Assembly: GCA_951812505.1 (NCBI GenBank) | Contig: CATOSI010000002.1 | Location: forward strand, 744,001-808,000 | Source: an uncultured Dehalococcoidia bacterium | GTDB lineage: Bacteria; Chloroflexota; Dehalococcoidia; Lucifugimonadales; UBA1123 | Direction: 5' to 3' | Length of the DNA: 64,000 bases | In this document: positions 1-8,450 of the stretch, one piece after another | How the letters are laid out: each line of letters opens with the position of its first letter | Position numbering within the stretch: the stretch's first letter is position 1 | Position numbers and translations under genes: made by a program | The notes under the pieces: model-generated | What the model was told of the DNA's origin: nothing | The model's database searches: none | What the model saw: the letters and a program-made list of their open reading frames with translations, nothing else

Positions 1-128
1 CCGAGGATGAGGGGTAGAGGCTTGGCAGGCCTATTTCTCTACGGCAACAGCCAGGTATCGGAATTGTCCATGGTTTCCGGTTCAGTGAACGGAGGCCACC
101 GCGGAATAAGCGCGAACTGACGCCGGGT
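1..128. other. Left window edge without an assigned gene
   Basis: One frame on the plus strand is open from base 1 to a TGA at 118-120 and could be the last 39 codons of a gene that begins outside the window. The translated tail resembles nothing I recognise, so no product is assigned. Confidence 0.2.
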
Positions 129-602
129 CTAACCCATCGGAGGCGGTTCGTCGAACTTCTCTCCGCGCGACTCGGCCTCCAGTCGGCGTTCATTCCATGC
201 CGCGATTTCAGCCGCCAGTTCCGTCCTACCCGCGGTTTTGCCTTCAGCAATGCCCTCAGCAATGCCCTCGGCTTTGCCTTGAGCTATGAGTTCGGCCTTG
301 AACTTCTCTCTGCGCTCTTTCAGTCTGTCAGCTATACCTTGAGCCAGAACCATGATCAGCCTCCCTAGTTCAACTACGCCGATTGTGTTCAGAATGAACA
401 TCTGAACCATGTGGGACGAATCTCTGCCGACCGCTCTCAGATACTCCACGGTGTGAGCGTGGTCGCCATAGACAGCCTCATGCCACGCCACCATGGCAGT
501 CCAGCCCATCATCTGCGCGAAAAACGCCGCCAAGTAAGCGTACCACCATCCTTCATGGACGCTCATTACTGAGATGCGAAGTCCGCTGAGAAACTTGCCC
601 AT
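129..602 (-). CDS. Small membrane protein with glutamate/glycine repeat tail, function unknown
   Basis: A 157-residue protein of unknown function. Two hydrophobic stretches, near residues 20-42 and 66-90, suggest a membrane hairpin. A charged, probably helical tail follows, with the short repeat GKAEGIAEGIAEGK near residue 110 and a proline-rich end. Similar Gly-Lys-Ala-Glu-Gly tails occur at the C termini of Rpn/PD-(D/E)XK transposase-like proteins, but no nuclease domain is visible here. The ATG is preceded at good distance by GAGAGGAG. The gene is divergent from the flavin monooxygenase that follows and stands alone. Confidence 0.6.
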   Translation of the reverse strand: MGKFLSGLRISVMSVHEGWWYAYLAAFFAQMMGWTAMVAWHEAVYGDHAHTVEYLRAVGRDSSHMVQMFILNTIGVVELGRLIMVLAQGIADRLKERREKFKAELIAQGKAEGIAEGIAEGKTAGRTELAAEIAAWNERRLEAESRGEKFDEPPPMG

Positions 603-788
603 AGACTCCTCTCTTAAACTATATCACCAAATCGTGAGACGGGTGGACCTCACAGACTTCTATTGACTGACCAAGCGCGATTGCCCTGAGTCTGAACCTT
701 AGTTTCAAGGCGATGCGCAAGTATATAGCGATTTTGGGCAGAGTTGGTACAATGGCGCTGGATGATTACGCATATAGAGGAGAAACAA

Positions 789-1877
789 GTGAAACTCGGA
801 CTGTTCCTTATGCCGCTGCACTATCCCGAAAGACTGCACGCGGATACGTTCCAGGAAGACCTGGAACTGATGGAGTACGCGGACGGTCTCGGATATTCCG
901 AGGCGTGGATCGGAGAACACTTTCTGCTGCCGTTTGAGAATATGCCGTCGCCGGAACTGTTCATTGCGAGGGCGTTGGGCGTAACCAGGCAGATGTCGTT
1001 CGGGACGGGCGTGTCCCTGCTCGGGTTCCACAATCCGGCGCACATCGCACACCGCATAGCGCAGCTCGATCACATGGCGAGAGGCAGGCTGTACCTCGGC
1101 ATCGGGGCTGGCGGCAGCGCGATGGATGCCGAGATGTTCGACATAGACCTGGAAGAGGGCAGTCCGCGCGAGCGCATGGCCGAGTGCGTCGAGATCATTC
1201 TGAAGATATGGGAGGGCGAACCTTTCGAGCACGAGGGGCGTTTCTATACATCCAGGCTGTCGCCTCCCCAGCCGGAACGACGGCTTGGATTCCACATGAA
1301 GCCCTACCAGGACCCGCATCCGCCCATCGCCGTAGCCGGAAGCAGTCCGTATTCGAGCACGCTTGAGATGGTGGGTCAGAATGGGTGGATTCCGATGAGC
1401 AGTTCGTTCCTGCAGGAGCAGCACCTTCCGAGTCACCGAGAGGTGTTCGAGCGCGGCGCGAAGAGGGGCGGCAAGGAGTCGCCTAAGAACTGGCGCATAT
1501 CCCGCGAGGTGTTTGTCGCTGAAGACGGAGACAAGGCCCGGGAGGACGCGCTGAACGGGCCGTTCGCCAACTTCTTCCGCGACTACTGGATACCGCTGTT
1601 CGCAGGCGGCCCGGCCGGACTGAGCAGACTCAAGATTGATCCCGAAATGCCGGACGAGGCGCTGACGCCTGAGTACATGCTCGAGAACTTCTGGATAGTG
1701 GGCGACCCGGAGGAGTGCGCCCACAGAATCAAGCGCATTCACGACGACGTGGGCGGATTCGGGACGCTGCTCCTCATGTGCCACGACTGGACGCCCGATA
1801 GGCCGAAGTGGTTCCGCTCCCTGGAACTGATGGCCGATGAGGTGCTGCCTGCGGTGAACAAGGCGATTGCCGCCTGA
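789..1877 (+). CDS. LLM class flavin-dependent monooxygenase/oxidoreductase
   Basis: A 362-residue TIM-barrel protein of the bacterial luciferase-like family, which uses reduced FMN or F420 to oxidise organic substrates. Family marks are the N-terminal KLGLFLMPLHYPER strand, the SEAWIGEHF helix, HPAHIAHRIAQLD-type packing (here NPAHIAHRIAQLDHMARGR) and the GIGAGGSAMD loop. I prefer the GTG at 789 because AGAGGAG lies just upstream at good spacing; an ATG 15 codons earlier lacks a ribosome site. A TACAAT box at 748-753 may be its -10 element. The stop lies 12 bases before the FG-GAP gene, so the two are probably co-transcribed. The substrate cannot be read from sequence. Confidence 0.85.
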   Translation: MKLGLFLMPLHYPERLHADTFQEDLELMEYADGLGYSEAWIGEHFLLPFENMPSPELFIARALGVTRQMSFGTGVSLLGFHNPAHIAHRIAQLDHMARGRLYLGIGAGGSAMDAEMFDIDLEEGSPRERMAECVEIILKIWEGEPFEHEGRFYTSRLSPPQPERRLGFHMKPYQDPHPPIAVAGSSPYSSTLEMVGQNGWIPMSSSFLQEQHLPSHREVFERGAKRGGKESPKNWRISREVFVAEDGDKAREDALNGPFANFFRDYWIPLFAGGPAGLSRLKIDPEMPDEALTPEYMLENFWIVGDPEECAHRIKRIHDDVGGFGTLLLMCHDWTPDRPKWFRSLELMADEVLPAVNKAIAA

Positions 1878-1889
1878 GCCTCCAGGGCC

Positions 1890-4172
1890 ATGTTCAGTCG
1901 CAGGATTGCCGGCCTGCCCGTCGCTTTCGTGATTGGGACGGGCTGCGCTCTCGCGGTGTGTATCGTCGTCGCGACCCTTGCGTGGCGGTCTGGGTTGTTG
2001 GAAGGCGGGCCGTTCGATCTCAGGGGTGGGTCGGCGAAGCCGACCGGCAGCGGAAGTGTCGCAGACCTGGCGGGATACGCCGCCATGCTCGCCGACAGCG
2101 GCGATCCATACTTTGGAACACGTCAGCTGGGCTATCTGCTCGAGCAGGCCGAAAACCCGATGTTCGACACCGATACGTGGCGCGTGAACATACTCAGCCA
2201 ACTTGCGTTTCACCGTCTGCGCCTCGGAGATGTGGACGAGTCCATAAGGCTTCTGAATGAGGCGCTGGAATTGAGTGACCCCGACGGGTTCGACCGTATC
2301 GGGATTATGGAAGACCTCGCGGTTGCGTATATGAAGCAGGGCGAACTGCGCAACTGTGTCAGCCCTGAGGGTCGGCTGGTCTGCGCGCTGCCACTCGATC
2401 CCGCCTATTCCCACGAGGACAGGTACAGCGCGACCATGGCGACGGATTTGCTGGAGTCCCTGCTCGCGCATAATCCTGAGAGCGTCAGGTACAGGTGGCT
2501 GTTGAACGTGGCTCACATGGTGCTGGGAACATACCCGGACGGCGTGCCTGGCGAGTACCTGATCTCGCCCGATGTGTTTGCGTCAGACTATGAAGTGGGA
2601 CGGTTCGAGGAGATCGGGGCAGACATTGGGATATACGGCGTTGACCTCGCGGGCGGCAGTATCGTCGAGGACTTCGACAACGACGGGCTTCTGGACATCA
2701 TGACGTCCACCTGGGACCCTGCCGGCAGCCTGAAGTATTACCGCAACGAGGGCGACGGCAGGTTTTCAGAGCGCACCGGCGCGGCCGGTCTGAGCGGTCA
2801 GATGGGCGGTTTGAACATCGTGCAGGCGGACTATGACAACGACGGCTGGACTGACGTACTCGTCATGCGAGGAGGCTGGCTGCTGTCGCGTGGGCAGGTG
2901 CGCATGTCGCTGCTGCGCAATAATGGTGACGGCACCTTCTGGGATGTTACGCGGGAGGCGGGGCTCGCGCTTCCGGCCTATCCGAGTCAGAGCGCGGTGT
3001 GGGCCGATTACGACAACGACGGGGATTTGGACTTGTTCTCCTGCAGCGAGTCCATGCCGGAGGCGCCGGAGGCGGGGGCGGCGCTCATCTTCCCAAGCCG
3101 ACTGTTTCGGAACAACGGAGACGGCACATTCACGGATGTCGCGAACGAAGCGGGTGTCGCCAACCTGAGGTACTGTAAGGGCAGCGCGTGGGGCGACTAT
3201 GACAATGACGGCGACCCCGACCTGTACGTATCCAACTATGCGGATGAGAACCGCCTCTATCGCAATAACGGCGACGGCACTTTCACTGACGTGGCCCCGG
3301 AGCTGGGGCTGACTGAGCCGCTGGAGAGCTTTCCGACGTGGTTCTGGGACTATGACAACGACGGTTGGCTGGACCTTTTGGTGGCAGGGTACGCACGCGA
3401 CATCGAGCTTGTGGCGAAGGACTATCTCGGGATTCCGAATGACGGGGCGCGTCCCAGACTTTACAGGAACGACGGTGTGGGTGGATTCGAGGATGTGACT
3501 GAGCAGGTCGGACTTTACCGGGTGGCCCAGGCTATGGGCGCGAATTTCGGCGACTTCGATAACGACGGCTTCCTCGACTTCTACCTGGGCACCGGATTCC
3601 CGGCGTTCGACGCGCTCGCGCCGAACGTGGCGTACCGCAACGACGGAGGAGAGTCGTTCTCAGACGTTACGTTTTCTGCGGGCCTGGGGCATATACAGAA
3701 GGGACACGGTATAGCGTTCGGAGACCTGGACCGGGACGGAGACCAGGACATATTCATGCAGGTGGGCGGGTTCTATCCCAGCGATGGCTTTCTCAACGCG
3801 CTGTACGTGAACCCGGGGAACGGCAACAGGTGGCTGTCGGTGCGCTTGGTGGGCGTGGAGTCGAATCGTTCGGCAATAGGCGCGAGGATCAGGGTCACCG
3901 TCACTGAGGATGACGTAAGTCGGAACATTCACGCAGTCGTCGGCAGCGGGGGCAGTTTCGGCGCCTCCAGCCTGGAGCAGGAGATAGGTCTGGGGACGGC
4001 GGACGCGGTGGAGTGGCTCGAAGTCTATTGGCCCACGTCGGACATTAGGCAGACGTTCGAGAACGTGCCTTTGGATGCCGCACTTGAGATACGCGAGGAC
4101 GCCGCCGACTACACGGTCAGGGACCTGCCGCGTTTTCAGCTGGGAGTCGGGGCAGGCAGCGGTGAGCGATAG
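1890..4172 (+). CDS. CRTAC1 family FG-GAP/VCBS repeat protein with ASPIC/UnbV domain
   Basis: A 760-residue membrane-anchored or exported protein. Residues 5-33 form one hydrophobic anchor. Residues of about 55-150 look like short helical (TPR-like) repeats. About 260-640 contain seven calcium-binding motifs of the form D-x-D-x-D-G-x-x-D (such as DFDNDGLLD, DYDNDGWTD, DLDRDGDQD) paired with YRNNGDGTF strands, as in a beta-propeller of the integrin/CRTAC1 type. The C-terminal NRWLSVRLVGVESNRSAIGARI segment is the ASPIC/UnbV domain. Such proteins bind calcium at the cell surface, but no reaction is established. It overlaps the next gene by 11 bases. Confidence 0.85.
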   Translation: MFSRRIAGLPVAFVIGTGCALAVCIVVATLAWRSGLLEGGPFDLRGGSAKPTGSGSVADLAGYAAMLADSGDPYFGTRQLGYLLEQAENPMFDTDTWRVNILSQLAFHRLRLGDVDESIRLLNEALELSDPDGFDRIGIMEDLAVAYMKQGELRNCVSPEGRLVCALPLDPAYSHEDRYSATMATDLLESLLAHNPESVRYRWLLNVAHMVLGTYPDGVPGEYLISPDVFASDYEVGRFEEIGADIGIYGVDLAGGSIVEDFDNDGLLDIMTSTWDPAGSLKYYRNEGDGRFSERTGAAGLSGQMGGLNIVQADYDNDGWTDVLVMRGGWLLSRGQVRMSLLRNNGDGTFWDVTREAGLALPAYPSQSAVWADYDNDGDLDLFSCSESMPEAPEAGAALIFPSRLFRNNGDGTFTDVANEAGVANLRYCKGSAWGDYDNDGDPDLYVSNYADENRLYRNNGDGTFTDVAPELGLTEPLESFPTWFWDYDNDGWLDLLVAGYARDIELVAKDYLGIPNDGARPRLYRNDGVGGFEDVTEQVGLYRVAQAMGANFGDFDNDGFLDFYLGTGFPAFDALAPNVAYRNDGGESFSDVTFSAGLGHIQKGHGIAFGDLDRDGDQDIFMQVGGFYPSDGFLNALYVNPGNGNRWLSVRLVGVESNRSAIGARIRVTVTEDDVSRNIHAVVGSGGSFGASSLEQEIGLGTADAVEWLEVYWPTSDIRQTFENVPLDAALEIREDAADYTVRDLPRFQLGVGAGSGER

Positions 4173-5577
4173 CAGAGGAGGGCCGCAGAACCTCGTGTGG
4201 GAATGCCGGGTCTGCGGGAATGAGAACGAGGTCAGCTCCTCCCGCTGCCGGAACTGCTGGGCCAGTCGAGATGACGAGGTCGAGCGTCCGAGTGGGGGAA
4301 ATCACTCGCGTCGGCGCAGGTCTTTCGGATGGTGGCGGACGCTGCGCTGGGCGGTGGTGTTATTGGTGTTCACGGCTTTTACGGTGTGGTATCTGCTGCC
4401 ACGCCTGGGGGTTGCGATCTTCTATGTGTCGCCGGTGTCGGACATAAGCTCGGAGCCTGTATCCGGGAGCTGGCCGATGTACCAGCGCGACCCCACACAC
4501 AGCGGATCGGTAACGGGCAGCTCGGCGATTCCGATAGGCGCGCTGAAATGGAAGGTGGACACAGGCGTGCCGATCTATTCGTCACCCGCCTTTGTGGATG
4601 GCGTAGTTTATGCGACACTGGGACACGGCGGAGTGATTGCGCTGGATGCGGAGACCGGTGACACGATCTGGGGAGAACAATTCGAATTCGATCCGATGCA
4701 CTCTTCTCCAGCGGTGGCGGGCGACATGCTTTTCTTTGGGCGGCCTACAGGTGTCGTTACGGCCTTGGACAGGCAAACGGGCGAGGTCCGCTGGGAGTTC
4801 GAAACGGGCGAGCGTGTATCGTCTTCCCCGGCTGTTGTTGGAGGCGAGCTGTTCGTCGGGTCCGGAAACGGACGGCTGTATGCCCTCGATGCGTTTACCG
4901 GCAGGGAGAGGTGGTCGTACAAGACCGGCGACTGGATAAGCAGTTCGCCGGCGGTACTCGGGGACGTTGTGGCTATCGTGTCGTTCGACGGATTACTGCA
5001 CGTGGTTGACCGGCGGACGGGGAAAAAGCGGCTGGACTTCTACGTTTCGGAGACGCCGCGCGGTTCGGCGGCCTTCGGCGAGCGATACCTGTTCATCGCG
5101 GACGGGCAGGGACGCCTGAAGGCTGTTGACTGGAGGAAGCGCACACTGCCCCTTGAGTGGCTTTGGCTGCGGGTGAGAACTCAGCTTTTCCAGTGGGGAA
5201 TTACACGTACTCTGCCCAGGCAGAAAGGTTTCGTGTGGGGCGTGAGCACGGGAGACGGTTTTCACGGCGCTCCGGTCGTACACGAAGGGCGGGTGTACGC
5301 GGCCAACTTTGGCGGTGAGGTCGTTGCGGCGGATGAAGACTCGGGTGTACTACTGTGGACTTACGATGTGGGTGCGCCAGTCGTGGGCTCGATGTCCGCC
5401 TCGGGGGGCACGGTGTTCGTGGGCGATACGGACGGGATCCTGCACGCGCTTGACGCTGTGTCGGGCATGAAGCGATGGGACTTCCATGCCGCAGACCAGA
5501 TATGGGCTACTCCGGTGGTGTCGGGTGGAGTGCTTTATCTGGCTTCGTGGGACGGAGGGATATATGCTATTAAGTAG
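4162..5577 (+). CDS. Zinc-ribbon and PQQ-type beta-propeller membrane protein
   Basis: A protein of about 471 residues. It starts with a four-cysteine zinc ribbon of RanBP2-like pattern (WECRVCGNENE, then CRNCW). Next comes a basic segment and one membrane helix (about residues 58-85), then an extracytoplasmic eight-blade-like propeller. The blades carry PQQ-enzyme repeat signatures such as ALDAETGDTIW, ALDRQTGEVRW, ALDAFTGRERW and ALDAVSGMKRW. No catalytic PQQ-dehydrogenase residues are evident, so a BamB-like or scaffold role is more likely than an enzyme. I chose the GTG at 4162 because it lies directly before the ribbon; an upstream ATG would bury the start deep in the previous gene. The start remains uncertain. 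Confidence 0.75.
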   Translation: MSDSRGGPQNLVWECRVCGNENEVSSSRCRNCWASRDDEVERPSGGNHSRRRRSFGWWRTLRWAVVLLVFTAFTVWYLLPRLGVAIFYVSPVSDISSEPVSGSWPMYQRDPTHSGSVTGSSAIPIGALKWKVDTGVPIYSSPAFVDGVVYATLGHGGVIALDAETGDTIWGEQFEFDPMHSSPAVAGDMLFFGRPTGVVTALDRQTGEVRWEFETGERVSSSPAVVGGELFVGSGNGRLYALDAFTGRERWSYKTGDWISSSPAVLGDVVAIVSFDGLLHVVDRRTGKKRLDFYVSETPRGSAAFGERYLFIADGQGRLKAVDWRKRTLPLEWLWLRVRTQLFQWGITRTLPRQKGFVWGVSTGDGFHGAPVVHEGRVYAANFGGEVVAADEDSGVLLWTYDVGAPVVGSMSASGGTVFVGDTDGILHALDAVSGMKRWDFHAADQIWATPVVSGGVLYLASWDGGIYAIK

Positions 5578-5653
5578 CTAACCTTCCCTTGCCTATATTA
5601 TCTTCGCTGGGGCAATCTAGTTTCTTAATAGCATGAATAATAGGAGAATGATT

Positions 5654-6244
5654 ATGAAAGTCGGTTGGAAGACAGTTTTGATTGCAGCCATGCTGACGAT
5701 GTTCGCTCTGGTTGTAGGATGTCAGCCAAGCCGAGAAGTCGAGTTGGAGCAGATAGCATCTGCTATTGAGGACTCAAATGAGAACTACTCAACCTTGACT
5801 AGCTCTGTGGATGGGATAAACGAGCGACTCGATGCGGTTGAGGTACGAATTAATGACTTAGGAAATCAAGTAGAAGATATTGAGGAGCAAATTGACACTA
5901 ATGATGAAAGAATGAGAACGTACATCGCTACTGAAATACATAGACAGAAGGTCGCGATTGAAAGTCGAATTGATGATCTGGCTGGTCAAGTAGATGACTT
6001 TGAAAGCGGTCTTTCAACGGAGGGGTCAGGGCTACCAAAGTGGAAACAGGGAACAACGGCCGAAGAGGGCAGAGCACAGCTCAGCTCCTGCATGGCCAGT
6101 CGTTTTGGTATTCTTGGGGAATTAATGGGAACTGAAATGTTCAGCGATGAAGATATCCGTGAATTCACACAAGATATGCCAGCAGAGATGAGCGAAGCTA
6201 GTGGAGTGCGTATGATGGGAGTTTTGTTCGGATGTTGGGAGTAG
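5654..6244 (+). CDS. Coiled-coil lipoprotein, function unknown
   Basis: A 196-residue exported lipoprotein. A short basic N terminus and hydrophobic segment end in the lipobox LVVGC near residue 23. Residues of about 30-120 form heptad-like coiled coil (repeated Leu/Ile/Val with Asp/Glu, similar to Lpp or phage fibre stalks). The C-terminal 70 residues are acidic with two cysteines. Two ATG codons lie upstream, but AGGAG at 5642-5646 sits seven bases before the ATG at 5654. The coding sequence is visibly more AT-rich than its neighbours, which may point to transfer. It shows no operon link. Confidence 0.6.
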   Translation: MKVGWKTVLIAAMLTMFALVVGCQPSREVELEQIASAIEDSNENYSTLTSSVDGINERLDAVEVRINDLGNQVEDIEEQIDTNDERMRTYIATEIHRQKVAIESRIDDLAGQVDDFESGLSTEGSGLPKWKQGTTAEEGRAQLSSCMASRFGILGELMGTEMFSDEDIREFTQDMPAEMSEASGVRMMGVLFGCWE

Positions 6245-6378
6245 TACTTGTCCTTATTGCCAGTGCAGACAAGCAAGATCATCAACCATCAGCCGAATAT
6301 TTGCTGATGAGAGATGGATCGAAAATGGAGGCCCAGTGGAGGATTGAAAATGTCCTCCACCTCGTATCCCTATTCAAC

Positions 6379-7131
6379 TTACTGGGCGGTGAGGCCGCCG
6401 TCTATGACCATTTCGCTGCCGGTCATGAAGGACGATTCGTCGGAGGCGAGGAACAGGACTCCGTAGGCGATCTCGTCCGGATCTGCGTACCTGCCGAGGG
6501 GGGTTCGCTGCTCGGTGAGCGCGAGGCGTTCGGGGTTATCCCAGCCGCGCCTGGTCATCTCGGTCTTGATTGGGCCGGGATGGATAGAGTTGCAGTGGAT
6601 GCCATCCTTGGCGTTCTGGATCGCGGTGGACTTGGTGAGGATACGAACCGCGCCCTTGGATGCGTTGTAGCCCGGGTGAATGTTCTCCTGTCCGACGATG
6701 CCGGATATGGAGGAGATGTTGATGATGGAGCCTCCGCCCGCCTTTCTCATTTCGGGAATGACCGCCCTGGTACCGAGGAAGACGCCCTTGGCGTTCACGT
6801 CCATCACACTGTCCCACTCTTCTACCGTGGCCTCGTCGCCGGCGTTCCAGGAGACGATCCCTGCGTTGTTGACGAGGATGTCCACCTTGCCGTAGCTGGA
6901 TACGGCGGTCTGGATGGCGGCACTCCAGGAGTCTTCGTCGGTGACGTCGAGGGTTACGTAGGTGGCCTCTCCGCCCGCCTCGTTTATCTCTGCTTCGACC
7001 TTTCTGCCGTCGTCGTCGAGGATGTCGCCGAAGACGACCTTCGCGCCCTCGCGGGCGAACATCCTCGCCTCTGCGGCTCCCTGTCCGCGTGCGCCTCCGG
7101 TTATGATCGCTACTTTCCCTTCGAGTCTCAT
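6379..7131 (-). CDS. SDR family NAD(P)-dependent oxidoreductase
   Basis: A 250-residue classical short-chain dehydrogenase/reductase, a cytoplasmic Rossmann enzyme that oxidises alcohols or reduces ketones. The cofactor motif TGGARGQG lies at residues 11-18, an Asp after beta-2 (FGD, near 36) favours NAD over NADP, NNAG is at 88-91, and the catalytic set is Asn113, Ser in the NISSISG strand near 141, Tyr155 and Lys159. The C terminus has the usual SSFMTGSEMVIDGG segment. Length and motifs are complete, so it should be active. It stands alone between divergent genes, and its substrate is not evident. Confidence 0.85.
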   Translation of the reverse strand: MRLEGKVAIITGGARGQGAAEARMFAREGAKVVFGDILDDDGRKVEAEINEAGGEATYVTLDVTDEDSWSAAIQTAVSSYGKVDILVNNAGIVSWNAGDEATVEEWDSVMDVNAKGVFLGTRAVIPEMRKAGGGSIINISSISGIVGQENIHPGYNASKGAVRILTKSTAIQNAKDGIHCNSIHPGPIKTEMTRRGWDNPERLALTEQRTPLGRYADPDEIAYGVLFLASDESSFMTGSEMVIDGGLTAQ

Positions 7132-7464
7132 ATCTGGCCTCCGCCTGGGGATTGTGAATTGGGTTGTATATGCTCTGATTTATAGTGTGCTGGTTGGTTC
7201 TGCTGGTGACCTGCTGAAGGGGTCTGGTACCTGCATACCACCTGCAAAAGCCTGTATTTGCCTGTTTAGAGGGTTTTTCCCGTGGGGATTGTACCTCCGA
7301 ATAAATCTATCTTTATGTTGGCGCACTGTTGTTCTGTACTGCGAATATTGTAGCACAGGGTCGGGCGGATGTGTAGTGGGGTTAGGAAATATGAGAGACT
7401 CTCTGAAGCCTCTCCCCTGAATGTATGTATTGATCATACTTCATCTTATGGGTAGTATGGCATC
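7132..7464. other. Intergenic region between SDR and VapBC-like operon
   Basis: This 333-base stretch has no convincing gene. It lies between two divergent start codons, so it should hold both promoters. It is more AT-rich than the flanking genes. The only structure I can point to is the inverted repeat next to the antitoxin start, listed separately. Confidence 0.5.
7435..7459 (+). promoter_or_regulatory. Inverted repeat upstream of antitoxin, candidate operator
   Basis: CATACT at 7435-7440 and AGTATG at 7454-7459 form an inverted repeat ending six bases before the antitoxin ATG. VapB-type antitoxins usually repress their own promoter by binding such palindromes, so this is a plausible autoregulatory site. 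The arms are only six bases long. Confidence 0.4.
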
Positions 7465-7713
7465 ATGAAGACGACGCTTGATATCCATGATGAGTTGCTA
7501 ACCAGGGCAAAGCGACATGCGCAGGAGACCCGTCGCCCACTCCGGGCTGTGGTTGAGGAAGGACTCAGGTTGGTCTTATCGAAAGAAACGCGCTCCGAGC
7601 GTTATGTTCTCCCTGACCGCAGCTACGGCGGCCCCGAGATTCATGACCCCCTTGCTTCCTATACTTGGTCCGAACTACGCGACATCATCTATGGCGACGG
7701 TCCTGGTTCGTGA
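7465..7713 (+). CDS. VapB-like ribbon-helix-helix antitoxin
   Basis: An 82-residue protein. The first 40 residues (KTTLDIHDELLTRAKRHA, then RRPLRAVVEEGLRLVL) match the beta-strand and two helices of ribbon-helix-helix antitoxins of the VapB/DUF2191 type. The C-terminal half, with a Tyr/Pro-rich stretch, would wrap and neutralise the toxin. The stop overlaps the toxin start in a GTGA tetranucleotide at 7710-7713, which is typical of coupled toxin-antitoxin translation. It probably represses its own promoter. Confidence 0.8.
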   Translation: MKTTLDIHDELLTRAKRHAQETRRPLRAVVEEGLRLVLSKETRSERYVLPDRSYGGPEIHDPLASYTWSELRDIIYGDGPGS

Positions 7714-8150
7714 TTGCGGTTGATACCAACCTACTGGTATATGCCCATCGAACCGATTCGCCGTACCATTCTCAGGCAGCGTCTCTAATTGCGTCTCTGG
7801 CAGAGGGAGAGATTCCATGGGCCATACCGTGGCCCTGCTGCTATGAATTCCTCAGCGTGGTCACCAACAGGCGTATCTGGGGTGACACGGCTACTCCGGT
7901 CCCTCAAGCTTGGCAGCAGGTCATCGCCTGGACTGACTCACCGTCTAACCGGCTCATTGGGGAGACAGGTGACTTCCTCGACATCCTGCATAGATTCGTC
8001 GACAGGCCTCATGTTTCAGGAGGAGTTGTCCACGACGCGCGTATAGCGGCAATCTGTGTGGCTCATGGAGTGGAGATGCTGCTCACCAGGGACAGAGACT
8101 TCTCGTTGTTTCCCGAGCTACCTGCCCGAGATCCGCTACGCATAGCGTAG
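7710..8150 (+). CDS. VapC-like PIN-domain ribonuclease toxin
   Basis: A 146-residue PIN-domain protein, expected to be a magnesium-dependent RNase toxin held in check by the antitoxin encoded just upstream. Visible acidic residues of the active site are the Asp of IAVDTNLLVYAHR near residue 5, the Glu of YEFLSVVTNRR, the Asp of VHDARIAAICVAHG and the Asp of TRDRDF. The TGWP/IWG segment and overall order fit the subgroup of VapC proteins about 140-150 residues long. The GTG at 7710 overlaps the antitoxin stop by four bases and places the first strand at the N terminus. It looks intact. Confidence 0.82.
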   Translation: MIAVDTNLLVYAHRTDSPYHSQAASLIASLAEGEIPWAIPWPCCYEFLSVVTNRRIWGDTATPVPQAWQQVIAWTDSPSNRLIGETGDFLDILHRFVDRPHVSGGVVHDARIAAICVAHGVEMLLTRDRDFSLFPELPARDPLRIA

Positions 8151-8198
8151 CCAACACGGGCTCCGGACGGATCCGCATCTCAGCGCCGACTCAATCTC

Positions 8199-8450
8199 CG
8201 GTTCATCCCGGAGAGGTGCACAGAAAGGACATTCGAAACTGGACTTCTGAAAGTCTCTCTAGAGATAGGATCTCCGAGCACGGCGGACGTGGATCTGGGC
8301 AGGAAGCGAGACCTGTACGCCGAGATAAGCGTGTCGGGGTACAGGCATTACGACAAGACCGGCGGGGACTTCTATAGTGAGCCGCTAGTAAGCGAACGGT
8401 TGGTGGATGGAGAGTTCGAGCGGTTCGAGCTTCAACGCGACAGTCGTCAC
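8199..8450 (+). pseudogene. C-terminal remnant of a Uma2 family (DUF820) endonuclease-like gene
   Basis: One plus-strand frame reads through LEIGSPSTADVDLGRKRDLYA, then YDKTGGDFYSEPLVSERLVDG and a terminal FELQRD segment. These are hallmarks of the C-terminal half of Uma2 proteins, a PD-(D/E)XK-fold family abundant in Chloroflexota and cyanobacteria. No start codon or N-terminal half is present, and the frame runs into the antisense end of the ABC permease gene. It is best read as a decayed fragment. The GTG at 8289 could in theory restart translation, but the product would lack the nuclease core. Confidence 0.6.

Noticed and set aside
705..2516. A 603-codon open frame on the minus strand
   Set aside because: It lies antisense to the flavin monooxygenase and the FG-GAP protein. 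Its translation is Arg/His/Pro rich without domain motifs, which is typical of a shadow frame in GC-rich DNA.
6232..7185. A 317-codon plus-strand frame
   Set aside because: It is the antisense of the SDR gene, which has all its catalytic motifs.
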